Assembly: GCA_028714615.1 (NCBI GenBank)
Contig: JAQTMA010000041.1
Span: forward strand, 3,749-23,709
Length of the DNA stretch: 19,961 bases
Reading direction: 5' to 3'
Origin: Anaerolineaceae bacterium
GTDB lineage: Bacteria > Chloroflexota > Anaerolineae > Anaerolineales > Anaerolineaceae
Shown here: positions 1 through 7,386 of the stretch, one piece after another
Position numbering within the stretch: the first letter of the stretch is position 1
Layout of the letters: every line of letters starts with the position of its first letter
Translations under genes and position numbers: made by a program
Notes under the pieces: generated by a model
Seen by the model: only the letters and a program-made list of their open reading frames with translations
Told to the model about the DNA's origin: nothing
The model's database searches: none

Positions 1-1467
1 GAGCCAGCAGAACCCGCTGCCGCGCCTGAACACAATCCGTATGCCGCCCAGCAGATGGAAGAAGCCGAGAGGCTGTTTTACGGTGGGCGCTATGCCGAGG
101 CCATCAAGCTCTACGACCAGGTTTTGCAAATTGAACCCAAGTGGGAACGCTCGCGGCAGCACCGCAACGAATCTGAAAACTACCTGCGTACCGGTTACAT
201 CCCCTCGGTGGCGCTGCCCGCTGAAGCCGCCAGTGCGTTTGGCAAGGCTCAATCCGCCGCCCGGCTGGGACGCTATGCCGATGCGATGGGGCTGCTCACC
301 AAAGCCCAGGGCGCACTGCGCGAGATCGGCATCCAACGCTGGCAAGAAGGCCAGGAGTTCGAGCTTAAGCTTCAGCAGTACATCGACGCGGACAGCGTAT
401 ATGGTGAAGGTTTGCAGTTGTTCGCGCAAGGCATGATCGACGAAGGCATTGACCGGGTCGATACGGCCGCCCAGGCTACCGGGCTGCCCAAGTACAACGA
501 CCGCGCCCAGGAGATGCGTAAATCCAAGGCGGCCATGCAATCCATCGCCGAAACCCTCAACACGGCTCTCACCGATCCCAAAGACATCACCCAGGTCAAA
601 GCCGACCTGGATGGGCTTTATTTGCAGTATGGCAACAACCCCGCTTTCCAGAAGCTGAAAGACCGCCTGGATGAGATCATTCCCAAGGTCGTCGAACCAA
701 TGAAGGATCAGGTGCGGGCGCTGAAAACTCAGGCTGAGCGCGCCCAAACGCTGGACGCAGTGCTCGCCAAAGCCCGACAGGCTAAACTGATCCTCGACCA
801 GGCTCGCAACCTGGGGCATTCCGACGAAGTGCTGGCTCAAATGCAAGCAGACATTGAAAAACTCTTCCGTGAGGTGGAGCGTTATGACGACGAGATCCAA
901 CAGGCCATCACGGTCTTCAACTCGAACCGGTCATGGCCGGCTGCTGCGGCCCGGGTGAGCCAGGACGTGCGCGCCCGTTATCCCAATGACCCGCGCGTCA
1001 TCGAGCTCAACCGCTCCCTGGGACCGTATCGCAACGCCCGCACGGGCATTAAAGCCGGTGGGATCATCATCGGCCTGATCATCCTTGGGCTGGTCCTCTG
1101 GGCGGGGTTTAACCAGGTGCGCGGGTATATCCTTTCGCTCACCCCCACCCCCACCGCTACAGCCACACCCAGTCCTACGAATACACCACTGCCGCCGACG
1201 GCTACGCTGACCCCGCGCCCCACCCTGACCCCCTCGTTAACTCCCACTCCGCCCTCCAGTATCACCGGTAGGCAGGTATGGCTGCGCAGCGGCTGCTACG
1301 AGAACTTCCCGGCCATCAAGCAGATTCCCGCCGGCGCCGTGGTGTTGCTGATGCCCGAGGCGCGCCGTTTCGACCCGCTCAACCGCGAGTGCCTGCTGGT
1401 CGAGTTCGTCGCCCCCGACCAGGCCACCACGGTCGGATGGATGTTGATCGCCGACCTGGGGCAATAA
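1..1467 (+). CDS. TPR/coiled-coil membrane protein with Pro/Thr linker and SH3-like C-terminus (5'-partial)
   Basis: The reading frame is open from base 1, so the true start lies outside the window; the Met codon at 55 is internal or an alternative start. The visible part begins with a TPR-like segment (AERLFYGGRYAEAIKLYDQV), followed by about 280 residues of charged, helical, coiled-coil-like sequence. A single membrane helix (GGIIIGLIILGLVLWAG) follows at about residues 334-350, counted from the Met at 55. Next come about 40 residues of Thr/Pro-rich linker and a final ~65-residue domain (GRQVWLRSGCYEN...VGWMLIADLGQ) that resembles a bacterial SH3 domain. The likely topology is cytoplasmic TPR and extracytoplasmic SH3-like domain. 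Such proteins often act as scaffolds or sensors, and the missing N-terminus could hold an FHA or kinase domain, but nothing here shows it. Function is not assigned. Confidence 0.8.
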   Translation, partial: EPAEPAAAPEHNPYAAQQMEEAERLFYGGRYAEAIKLYDQVLQIEPKWERSRQHRNESENYLRTGYIPSVALPAEAASAFGKAQSAARLGRYADAMGLLTKAQGALREIGIQRWQEGQEFELKLQQYIDADSVYGEGLQLFAQGMIDEGIDRVDTAAQATGLPKYNDRAQEMRKSKAAMQSIAETLNTALTDPKDITQVKADLDGLYLQYGNNPAFQKLKDRLDEIIPKVVEPMKDQVRALKTQAERAQTLDAVLAKARQAKLILDQARNLGHSDEVLAQMQADIEKLFREVERYDDEIQQAITVFNSNRSWPAAAARVSQDVRARYPNDPRVIELNRSLGPYRNARTGIKAGGIIIGLIILGLVLWAGFNQVRGYILSLTPTPTATATPSPTNTPLPPTATLTPRPTLTPSLTPTPPSSITGRQVWLRSGCYENFPAIKQIPAGAVVLLMPEARRFDPLNRECLLVEFVAPDQATTVGWMLIADLGQ

Positions 1468-1496
1468 GAAGATCAACTGACAACTTGGCTTTACAG

Positions 1497-1543
1497 AAAC
1501 ATATAGAATCTGTAAATTGGTACTTTACAGATTCTATATGTTT
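1497..1543. repeat. 20-bp perfect inverted repeat upstream of the DUF4143 ATPase gene
   Basis: The left arm (1497-1516) and right arm (1524-1543) are exact reverse complements, with a 7-base spacer TTGGTAC. The outer bases continue a weaker match (TACA at 1492-1495 against TGTA at 1545-1548). The element is AT-rich, starts 30 bases after the preceding stop codon and ends 15 bases before the next ATG. No U-tract follows the stem, so it is a poor intrinsic terminator. It could be an operator for the following gene, a hairpin in its leader, or a remnant of the insertion that brought the gene. Confidence 0.75.
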
Positions 1544-1558
1544 ATGTAGAATCAATCC

Positions 1559-2764
1559 ATGGCTATCTTTCCTCGCAATATTTTCCCCACCCTCCTCCAA
1601 GCCCTGGAGGATACCCGCATCATCGTAATTACCGGGATGCGCCGTGTTGGCAAAACCACCACAGTGCGGTGGCTATTCGAACAAATCCCTTCCCAAAATA
1701 AGATCTACCTCGACTTAGAGCGCCAGGATTACCGCTCAATCTTCCAGGAGAGAAATTATGACCTGGTCTTAGGGTACCTGCGAAACCAGGGTTTGGATAT
1801 CTATTCCCCGCTTACGGTAGCGCTGGATGAAATCCAGAATGTACCGAACCTTCCGAGTGTGATTAAATACCTCTATGACGCTCACCATTTTAAATTTATC
1901 CTTACCGGATCCAGTTCATATTATCTCAAAAACCTGTTTTCGGAATCCATGGCTGGAAGGAAAGTGGTTTATGAGTTGTTCCCGTTGGCGTTTGGAGAAT
2001 TTCTCCATTTCAAAGGGGTACCATTTCGCGAGCGTACCGGCTTTGCGGAGATGCTCTTCGATTCTTACGAGTATGACCGTCTGAAAGACTACTATACTGA
2101 GTTCTTGACGTTTGGCGGACTCCCGGATGTAGTATTAGAACCGCGCACAGAACCCAAAATTGAGATCCTCAAGGATATTTATTCTTCCTATATCAATATC
2201 GATGTGCGCACGATGGCTGATTTTCAAAAAATCAGCGAGCTACAGCAGCTATTAAAAGTCCTGGCATCCCGCATCGGAAATAAGGTGGATCATTCCAAGC
2301 TAGCAACGATTGTGGGTCTTTCCCGCCCCACCTTGCTTCAATACCTTGAATTCTTAGAAAAGACCTATATTCTCTACCGTTTGCCCGCCTTTACCAATTG
2401 TCCGGATCGTGCGGTGGCGTTGGGAAAGAAGCTATATTTTTGCGATAATGGCATCGCTCACATCCTTGACCGGCAGAGCGAGGGTGCGTTGTTTGAAAAT
2501 GGACTATTCAACCAACTGAGACGCTATGGAGAGCTGGCATACCTGTCAAAGGGCCACCAATATGAAGTGGATTTCATCGTAACCGACCGGCGAAACGGGG
2601 AATCCACCTGCGTTGGGCTCGAAGCAAAGGTACATCCACTCCCTGGGGACCAAGTTCGCCTCAACCGCATTGGGGAGAGAAATGAGCTCCAACAGACTTA
2701 TTTGGTCGGGCGAGAACCCGTGCCCGGATTCACCCATTTTGTTTGGGGTGGACTCGTCTTTTAG
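1559..2764 (+). CDS. AAA_14/DUF4143 family ATPase (COG1373-like)
   Basis: This 401-residue protein has a Walker A motif GMRRVGKTT at about residues 26-34, a Walker B LDEIQ at 88-92 and a sensor-like FILTGSSSYYL at 112-122. A C-terminal DUF4143 domain with a winged-helix-like segment (LATIVGLSRPTLLQYLEFLE) follows. Near the end, EVDFIV followed by GLEAKV has the spacing of a PD-(D/E)XK nuclease-like core, as is usual in this family. Length matches the family (about 380-430 residues). These proteins are scattered, often multi-copy and probably horizontally spread, and their biological role is not established. GC is near 47%, clearly below the neighbours, which supports recent transfer. I see no convincing Shine-Dalgarno before the ATG, and a large inverted repeat sits just upstream. 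The stop overlaps the convergent phosphate permease gene by 4 bp. Confidence 0.88.
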   Translation: MAIFPRNIFPTLLQALEDTRIIVITGMRRVGKTTTVRWLFEQIPSQNKIYLDLERQDYRSIFQERNYDLVLGYLRNQGLDIYSPLTVALDEIQNVPNLPSVIKYLYDAHHFKFILTGSSSYYLKNLFSESMAGRKVVYELFPLAFGEFLHFKGVPFRERTGFAEMLFDSYEYDRLKDYYTEFLTFGGLPDVVLEPRTEPKIEILKDIYSSYINIDVRTMADFQKISELQQLLKVLASRIGNKVDHSKLATIVGLSRPTLLQYLEFLEKTYILYRLPAFTNCPDRAVALGKKLYFCDNGIAHILDRQSEGALFENGLFNQLRRYGELAYLSKGHQYEVDFIVTDRRNGESTCVGLEAKVHPLPGDQVRLNRIGERNELQQTYLVGREPVPGFTHFVWGGLVF

Positions 2765-3747
2765 GGAATGAGTCGAATAAGCAACAGGTAAAAACCTGCT
2801 GCTGCCAGGGCAGTTGCTGGAATGGTCAGAAACCAGGCTGTCAGAATTTCACCGGCGACCCCCCAACGCACCTTGTTCAAACGCTCGGCCGTGCCAACAC
2901 CCATGATGGACGAGCTCACCACTTGAGTGGTGCTTACCGGACCGCCGACCAGCGAGTTGCCCAGGATGACCACTGCAGAAGCCAATTGCGAACTAAAACC
3001 ATGTACCGGGCGGATCTTGTAAAACTTAGCACCCAGGGTGCGGATCAGGCGCCATCCACCGATGGATGTGCCGATCGCAATCATACTGGCGCACAAAACG
3101 ATTACCCATAATGGGACTACAAATTCATTCAGGTAGCCGCTGGTAACCAGGGCCATCGTGATGATCCCCATCGTCTTTTGCGCATCATTCGCCCCATGGC
3201 TCAGCGCAAGAGCAATGGAGGTGAAGATTTGTCCGCGTTTAAACACCCAGTTCACTCTGGGAGTCGCTCGGGCGCAAATCAAGAAGATCAGCTTGGTGAT
3301 CAGGTAACCAATCACAAGCCCGAGTATAGGAGAAGTGAACAGCGCGATCAGCACCTTTTCCAGACCGCTTATCTTGATTTCTTGCCAACCCGCCCCGACC
3401 ATGACCGAGCCGATAAATCCACCGATCAAAGCGTGTGAAGAGCTGCTGGGAAGTCCGAGGTACCAGGTGAGCAGATTCCAGAAGATGGCTGCCATCAAGG
3501 CCGCTAGAATGACTTGCAAAGTGATGGTCTGTGGAGAAACAATTTCATGACCGATGGTATTGGCGACCGCTACCCCAAAAATAAACGGACCGGAAAACTC
3601 AGAGATTGCTGTCACCGCCAGTGCAACCCGCGGTGAGAAAGCACGCGAGGTGATCATCGTTGAAACGATATTGCTCGAATCGTGGATGCCGTTGAGAAAA
3701 TCGAATCCGAGCGCCAGGATGATTACAGCAATGATGATCGGAGACAT
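2761..3747 (-). CDS. pit: Inorganic phosphate transporter, PiT family
   Basis: This polytopic membrane protein of 328 residues carries the two inverted PiT signature repeats. The N-terminal one is GFDFLNGIHDSSNIVSTMIT and the C-terminal one is ALSHGANDAQKTMG. PiT proteins import phosphate, usually as a metal-phosphate complex or free ion, by proton or sodium symport across the inner membrane. The sequence is nearly all hydrophobic helices, and length fits the bacterial short PiT type. A GGAG-type ribosome binding site lies a few bases before the ATG. It follows a small membrane-protein gene by 31 bp and probably shares its transcript. The usual partner, a PhoU-like DUF47 gene, is absent from both sides, which is mildly unusual. 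Ion coupling cannot be read from the sequence. Confidence 0.93.
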   Translation of the reverse strand: MSPIIIAVIILALGFDFLNGIHDSSNIVSTMITSRAFSPRVALAVTAISEFSGPFIFGVAVANTIGHEIVSPQTITLQVILAALMAAIFWNLLTWYLGLPSSSSHALIGGFIGSVMVGAGWQEIKISGLEKVLIALFTSPILGLVIGYLITKLIFLICARATPRVNWVFKRGQIFTSIALALSHGANDAQKTMGIITMALVTSGYLNEFVVPLWVIVLCASMIAIGTSIGGWRLIRTLGAKFYKIRPVHGFSSQLASAVVILGNSLVGGPVSTTQVVSSSIMGVGTAERLNKVRWGVAGEILTAWFLTIPATALAAAGFYLLLIRLIP

Positions 3748-3778
3748 GCTTTCTCCAGGAGAAATGCTTCTTTCGGAG

Positions 3779-4099
3779 CTACACAGGAGGGTGCATCTTG
3801 CGAATCACCATCCTGAAGGTCACACCACCGTAAGCGCCGGCCAGAGGGACCAGCAAGACCAATAGCAGGGTGTAATCCTGACGGGTGATGACACCCACCA
3901 GGGGCATCCAGATTCCGACTGCCAGCGCCCAGAGCCAGGGGTGTTGCGGGCTGAGAAAGCCCAAAAAGCCGCTGGTTGCGAGCAGTGCCAGCGCGGTTAT
4001 CCCGGTGTCATCCCAGGTGGGGCGCGAGTCGAGGTAGGCGATGGACAGACCCAGGCAAATCGCTATCACGTAGAGCAGTACTTGCTTTATCGGGTTCAT
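3779..4099 (-). CDS. Small four-helix membrane protein, function unknown
   Basis: I do not recognise this 106-residue protein. It shows four hydrophobic segments: about residues 7-24 (VLLYVIAICLGLSIAYL), 33-51, 53-71 and 77-98. A short Arg/Lys/His-rich tail (MVIRKMHPPV) suggests a cytoplasmic C-terminus. There is no signal peptidase site, Cys motif or obvious catalytic residue. The gene is 31 bp upstream of the PiT permease on the same strand and probably co-transcribed, so an accessory role in that transporter is possible but unproven. The ATG is the first start codon after an in-frame upstream stop. GGGAG abuts it too closely for a normal Shine-Dalgarno, so initiation may be weak or the 5' end very short. 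Confidence 0.7.
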   Translation of the reverse strand: MNPIKQVLLYVIAICLGLSIAYLDSRPTWDDTGITALALLATSGFLGFLSPQHPWLWALAVGIWMPLVGVITRQDYTLLLVLLVPLAGAYGGVTFRMVIRKMHPPV

Positions 4100-4147
4100 C
4101 TCCCATTCAAATCCGCGTTTGTTCGCAGGTTGGGCGATTCGACCTCA

Positions 4148-4177
4148 ATTGTACCCCGGTGATACCAGGAATTCCAA
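4148..4177 (-). promoter_or_regulatory. Candidate sigma70-type promoter for the small membrane protein / pit transcript
   Basis: On the minus strand TTGGAA (4172-4177) is followed after 18 bases by TACAAT (4148-4153), a 5/6 match to the -10 consensus. Transcription would start near 4141, giving a leader of roughly 40 bases before the ATG at 4099. The -35 match is only 4/6. Confidence 0.4.
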
Positions 4178-4208
4178 ATCCACCCGCCAAAACCTTCACC
4201 CTGAGAAT

Positions 4209-4237
4209 TTGCCATCTACCAAGAGGTCTGCTATGCT
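4209..4237 (+). promoter_or_regulatory. Candidate sigma70-type promoter for the AIM24-like gene
   Basis: TTGCCA (4209-4214) is separated by 17 bases from TATGCT (4232-4237), upstream of the plus-strand gene starting at 4277. The -35 matches 5/6 and the -10 matches 4/6. It lies in the 177-bp divergent gap, where a promoter is expected. A strong Shine-Dalgarno GGAGGA at 4265-4270 follows, six bases before the ATG. Confidence 0.4.
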
Positions 4238-4276
4238 ATAGGCTGCGTCGATTCTACAGCCAACGGAGGAAAACGT

Positions 4277-5086
4277 ATGAGTGAAAACTTTACAAACGTC
4301 CCTGGTCAACGCCTGGATATACCCAATCCGAATGTGGCGCTGAGCGGTACAACCCTGGGGGGTTCCCCGTACACGGTCGTCGGAACGGTGATGCAGTCCT
4401 TGATGATCACCCTCAACCGTGGGCAAGCCTTCTACTCTGAAACAGGCTCACTCTCGTGGATGAGCGACGGCATCCAGATGAACACCAACCTGGGCAACAA
4501 GGGAGTCTTTGGCGCCTTTCAGCGGGCAGTCTCCGGTGAATCGTTATTCGTGGTCAACTTCACCACCGAGGGCAACCAACAGTTGATCACCTTTTCGTCC
4601 GACTTCCCCGGCAAGATCATCCCCGTGCATCTCACCCAGGGACAGGCCATGATCGCCCAAAAAGACACGCTACTTGTCGCCGAAAAGAGCGTAAACATGA
4701 CCGTGGCGCTGCAGCGCAAGCTCGGCGCGGGATTATTCGGTGGAGAAGGCTTCATCCTGCAGCGCTTCGACGGCCCGGGCACCTTCTTCGCCGCTCTCGA
4801 TGGCGAGATTGTCGAATACACCCTGGAGGCAGGCCAGCGCCTGCTGGTTGACACCGGGCACGTGGCCATGTTTGAACCCAGCGTCACCTACGATATCCAG
4901 ATGGTCAAAGGCATCAAAAACATCCTCTTCGGCGGCGAGGGGCTGTTCTTCGTCTCGCTCACCGGGCCGGGACGCATCTGGCTGCAAACCATGCCCATCT
5001 CCAAGCTGGCCGGGGCCATCCGCCAATACTTGCCCAAAGCGGAGGGCAGCCACGAGAACCCGGGGTTCAATATCAAACTGGGGTAA
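4277..5086 (+). CDS. AIM24 / TIGR00266 family protein
   Basis: This 269-residue protein is built of glycine-rich beta strands and has no signal peptide or membrane helix. It has the family hallmarks: a central LGAGLFGGEGFILQRFDGPG, then FAALDGEIVEYTL, and a later repeat NILFGGEGLFFVSLTGPG. These fit the double-stranded beta-helix fold of the AIM24 (formerly DUF124) family. Length is typical. Bacterial members have no established biochemical function; the name comes from a yeast mitochondrial protein. Start choice is supported by GGAGGA six bases upstream. It is transcribed alone, divergently from the pit unit. Its last 14 bp overlap the convergent ATC-hydrolase-like gene, so no terminator separates the two. 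Confidence 0.88.
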   Translation: MSENFTNVPGQRLDIPNPNVALSGTTLGGSPYTVVGTVMQSLMITLNRGQAFYSETGSLSWMSDGIQMNTNLGNKGVFGAFQRAVSGESLFVVNFTTEGNQQLITFSSDFPGKIIPVHLTQGQAMIAQKDTLLVAEKSVNMTVALQRKLGAGLFGGEGFILQRFDGPGTFFAALDGEIVEYTLEAGQRLLVDTGHVAMFEPSVTYDIQMVKGIKNILFGGEGLFFVSLTGPGRIWLQTMPISKLAGAIRQYLPKAEGSHENPGFNIKLG

Positions 5087-5777
5087 GGCGATTACAGACA
5101 TATTGGAAATCACATAATTCATTGCCCCGCCCAAGGGTGTGAGGGCGTATAAAGCGAATGGCGGGTGGGAAACACTCTGCCATGACATCATCGCATTTGC
5201 AGAATGAGGCGGTTAATTCCGGCGCCCCATAGGTGGTAAGGGTGTTCAAATAGAAGCACCGAGTGATATTGAAAATAATTTTCTCGTCGCTGTTTTCGCT
5301 ATAGGTAATATCCCAGCCTTCTGCCGGGAATTGTTTCATTATCTTTGGAAAAACCAGCTTCAATAACCGGAATGGAGCCGGCAGCACCTTCATTGGCGCG
5401 AGCAGTGATCGCCATTTTGCCAGCGTTTGTGCGCGAAAGGCTTCATCCACCTCAATCAGCGCGGCTTGCTGGTTGCCATCATGAGTTTGCAGCAGCACCC
5501 GATATAGAGCTAAACCTGGTAGGATTATCTCTTTCAGATGCCATCGTAAGGCCTTGTTCTCCGGCATACAGGTTTCAGCAACCAGGGCGGCGTGCTGTTT
5601 GCCAACTGCTGTAGCCAATAGTTGTGCTTTCTTGCCGCCGTGACGCCGGATGAGAACTTGCCGCCAGTCGCTCCTCAGGCTGGCAATTTCCTTACTTCGC
5701 TGTCGGAGGAGCCAGGTGAGACCTAGCCCCGATGAGAGTCCCAAAATGAATACAGCCAATTTTATTGTGCGAGACAT
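5073..5777 (-). CDS. L-2-amino-thiazoline-4-carboxylic acid hydrolase-like protein (membrane-anchored)
   Basis: The C-terminal third matches the ATC-hydrolase family pattern: YGAPELTASFCKCDD, then FIRPHTLGRGNELCDFQY, with conserved Glu, Cys and Asp and the closing G-x3-CDF. The characterised Pseudomonas enzyme opens the ring of L-2-amino-thiazoline-4-carboxylate on the way to L-cysteine. Most relatives are uncharacterised. An N-terminal helix (LAVFILGLSSGLGLTWLL) followed by Arg/Lys residues looks like a membrane anchor. I chose the ATG at 5777 because AAGGA lies eight bases upstream; ATG at 5783 and TTG at 5831 are alternatives. It is the last gene of a five-gene minus-strand unit and starts 40 bp after the methyltransferase. 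Substrate is unknown. A simple cysteine-pathway role is not supported by the neighbours. Confidence 0.78.
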   Translation of the reverse strand: MSRTIKLAVFILGLSSGLGLTWLLRQRSKEIASLRSDWRQVLIRRHGGKKAQLLATAVGKQHAALVAETCMPENKALRWHLKEIILPGLALYRVLLQTHDGNQQAALIEVDEAFRAQTLAKWRSLLAPMKVLPAPFRLLKLVFPKIMKQFPAEGWDITYSENSDEKIIFNITRCFYLNTLTTYGAPELTASFCKCDDVMAECFPPAIRFIRPHTLGRGNELCDFQYVCNRLTPV

Positions 5778-5817
5778 ATCCATTATCCTTTCATTGGTGA
5801 CCGGGCAACCTCTCGGG

Positions 5818-6675
5818 TTAAACCTTTCCAATCACAATTCCATAGCCGCCAGCCACTTTACGTTTTGCCCTTTTTCCGGTGAAGTAAGCTGCCTTTAAAT
5901 CATTAGCATTGATATCCTGCACTTCACGAAAGCCGCGTTCTTTTAAGAAAGCCTCAATGGCATTTTCGGTGATGCCAAAGGTCAATCCCTCCCCCGTCAT
6001 AAAACGGTAGCGGCGCAAATTCCCGATTTCAATCTGTTTTTGGACACCATCCAGCACTGCTTTGTACACGTAATCAAAAATAATCGCACTGCCTGGCGCA
6101 CTCTGTTTCACCACGAACGCAAGGGTTGCATCCACCGATTCGGGGTTCAGGTACATCGTAACCCCTTGCCAGATGAACAGGGTCTTCAGTTTGGGTTCAT
6201 AGCCAGCCTCGAGCAAACACCCTTCGAGAGTCTGGGTGTTGAAATCAACGGGAACATAGCAGACGTGCCCTGGAACTTCGCCAAAAATGGTTCGCAGCCT
6301 GGCTAACTTGTCGAGCTGTGTGGCGGGATGGTCTACTTCGAAGGTTTTCACCCGTCCCGTTAGGTCAAAGCGGTAGATGCGCGAATCGTACCCCGCGCCC
6401 AGAATGACCAGTTGTTGTAACCCTTTATCCAGATAGCTTTGCAGCACATCATCCATATACCGGTCACGCGCCACCAGGAAACCGTTTACCCCAGGGCCTC
6501 TCCACTCGGCATAACCACATTTAATAAAAAATCCCAAAACGAAGTACATCCAGGCAGGAACGAACTGGCGGGCGTAGGGGTCATAGCAAATCCGTTCATC
6601 AGCAGGTTTTTCACTCTCCACGGCGCGTGCTATGGCAATGCCGGCGGCGGTCAGGCTGGATTGATTTTTGCGCAT
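5818..6675 (-). CDS. Class I SAM-dependent methyltransferase, TIGR00027 / leucine carboxyl methyltransferase-like
   Basis: This 285-residue protein carries the LCM/TIGR00027 pattern. An N-terminal region includes SSLTAAGIAIARA and ERICYDPYARQFV. SAM motif I is VILGAGYDSRIYRF at about 90-103, the acidic ribose-binding segment is FEVDHPATQLDK at 112-123, and FIWQGVTMYL lies at 167-176. Family members O-methylate carboxyl or hydroxyl groups, and eukaryotic LCMT1 methylates a C-terminal leucine; bacterial substrates, including polyketide-like molecules, are mostly unknown. AGGAGGG lies just before the ATG. It starts 16 bp after the ICMT-like gene and is followed by the ATC-hydrolase-like gene, so it reads as part of the ArsR-headed unit. 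The substrate is not predictable from sequence. Confidence 0.88.
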   Translation of the reverse strand: MRKNQSSLTAAGIAIARAVESEKPADERICYDPYARQFVPAWMYFVLGFFIKCGYAEWRGPGVNGFLVARDRYMDDVLQSYLDKGLQQLVILGAGYDSRIYRFDLTGRVKTFEVDHPATQLDKLARLRTIFGEVPGHVCYVPVDFNTQTLEGCLLEAGYEPKLKTLFIWQGVTMYLNPESVDATLAFVVKQSAPGSAIIFDYVYKAVLDGVQKQIEIGNLRRYRFMTGEGLTFGITENAIEAFLKERGFREVQDINANDLKAAYFTGKRAKRKVAGGYGIVIGKV

Positions 6676-6691
6676 CGTACCCTCCTGGTGC

Positions 6692-7372
6692 TTACCAGAT
6701 ACCCGGAATGATTCGTTTTACCACACCCGTATATTGGCGATATGCCTCCCCGAAATGCCTGGTCAGGAATCGTTCTTCCACTTTCATGCGGTAGATCAGG
6801 CTGGGGAGCAGCAACACGAAAGTGGACCCCAATCCAGCCAGGCTGGAATAGCCCAGACTGATCCCCAATGCCATGAAGAGATACCCGGCATAGGCCGGGT
6901 GACGGATGAAACGATACGGTCCGCTTTTCACCAGGGTTTGCCCGGTTTTCACCGAGACGTGCCCGGAGTAACTCTTCCCCAAGGCGCGCCGCGCCCAGAC
7001 GAACAGCACGACCCCCACAGCAACCAGCCCCACACCGCTGAAGGACATCCAGGCATTGCGGGGCAGTCTGGTAGGTAGATAGATGTATTCCATAGGAGAC
7101 AGGTAAAAAACAGCGAGCATTCCCAGAGTGGTAAACCAGAGTGAACGGTCACCGCGTTCCTCGTGAGTTGGGGCTTCATTGAGAGGTGGTTCCCAGAAGC
7201 GCTCTTTACGGATGGCATAAACAATCGCTACCCCGGCGATGTAGACAACACTCACCAGTAACAAGAACCAGCCTAAGGGATTGCCGGGAAGCGTTTTAAC
7301 GCCCAGCAGCGCCAGCAGCATTGCCAGTATCGGGGCAACCAAGAGCAAAAAGAACTTCGCTATCCGGCTCAT
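6692..7372 (-). CDS. ICMT/PEMT-family membrane methyltransferase
   Basis: This polytopic protein of 226 residues ends in the signature of isoprenylcysteine carboxyl methyltransferase and phospholipid methyltransferase families. It has LVKSGPYRFIRHPAYAGYLF at about 147-166 and KVEERFLTRHFGEAYRQY at 197-214, where the paired Glu and the RHP segment help form the SAM pocket. Four to five membrane helices are visible. Bacterial members methylate unknown small molecules or thiols; prenylated proteins are not expected here. GGAGGG precedes the ATG. The gene begins 14 bp after the P-type ATPase stop and ends 16 bp before the soluble methyltransferase, consistent with co-transcription. Two methyltransferases of unrelated type in one metal-pump unit is unusual. 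Confidence 0.88.
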   Translation of the reverse strand: MSRIAKFFLLLVAPILAMLLALLGVKTLPGNPLGWFLLLVSVVYIAGVAIVYAIRKERFWEPPLNEAPTHEERGDRSLWFTTLGMLAVFYLSPMEYIYLPTRLPRNAWMSFSGVGLVAVGVVLFVWARRALGKSYSGHVSVKTGQTLVKSGPYRFIRHPAYAGYLFMALGISLGYSSLAGLGSTFVLLLPSLIYRMKVEERFLTRHFGEAYRQYTGVVKRIIPGIW

Positions 7373-7386
7373 CCTACCCTCCGGTT

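Noticed and set aside
1497..1543. Intrinsic terminator for the upstream TPR gene
   Set aside because: The stem is long and AT-rich with no U-run after it, so termination is not the best explanation.
2743..3111. Plus-strand 122-codon frame
   Set aside because: Antisense to the PiT permease, which has both signature motifs.
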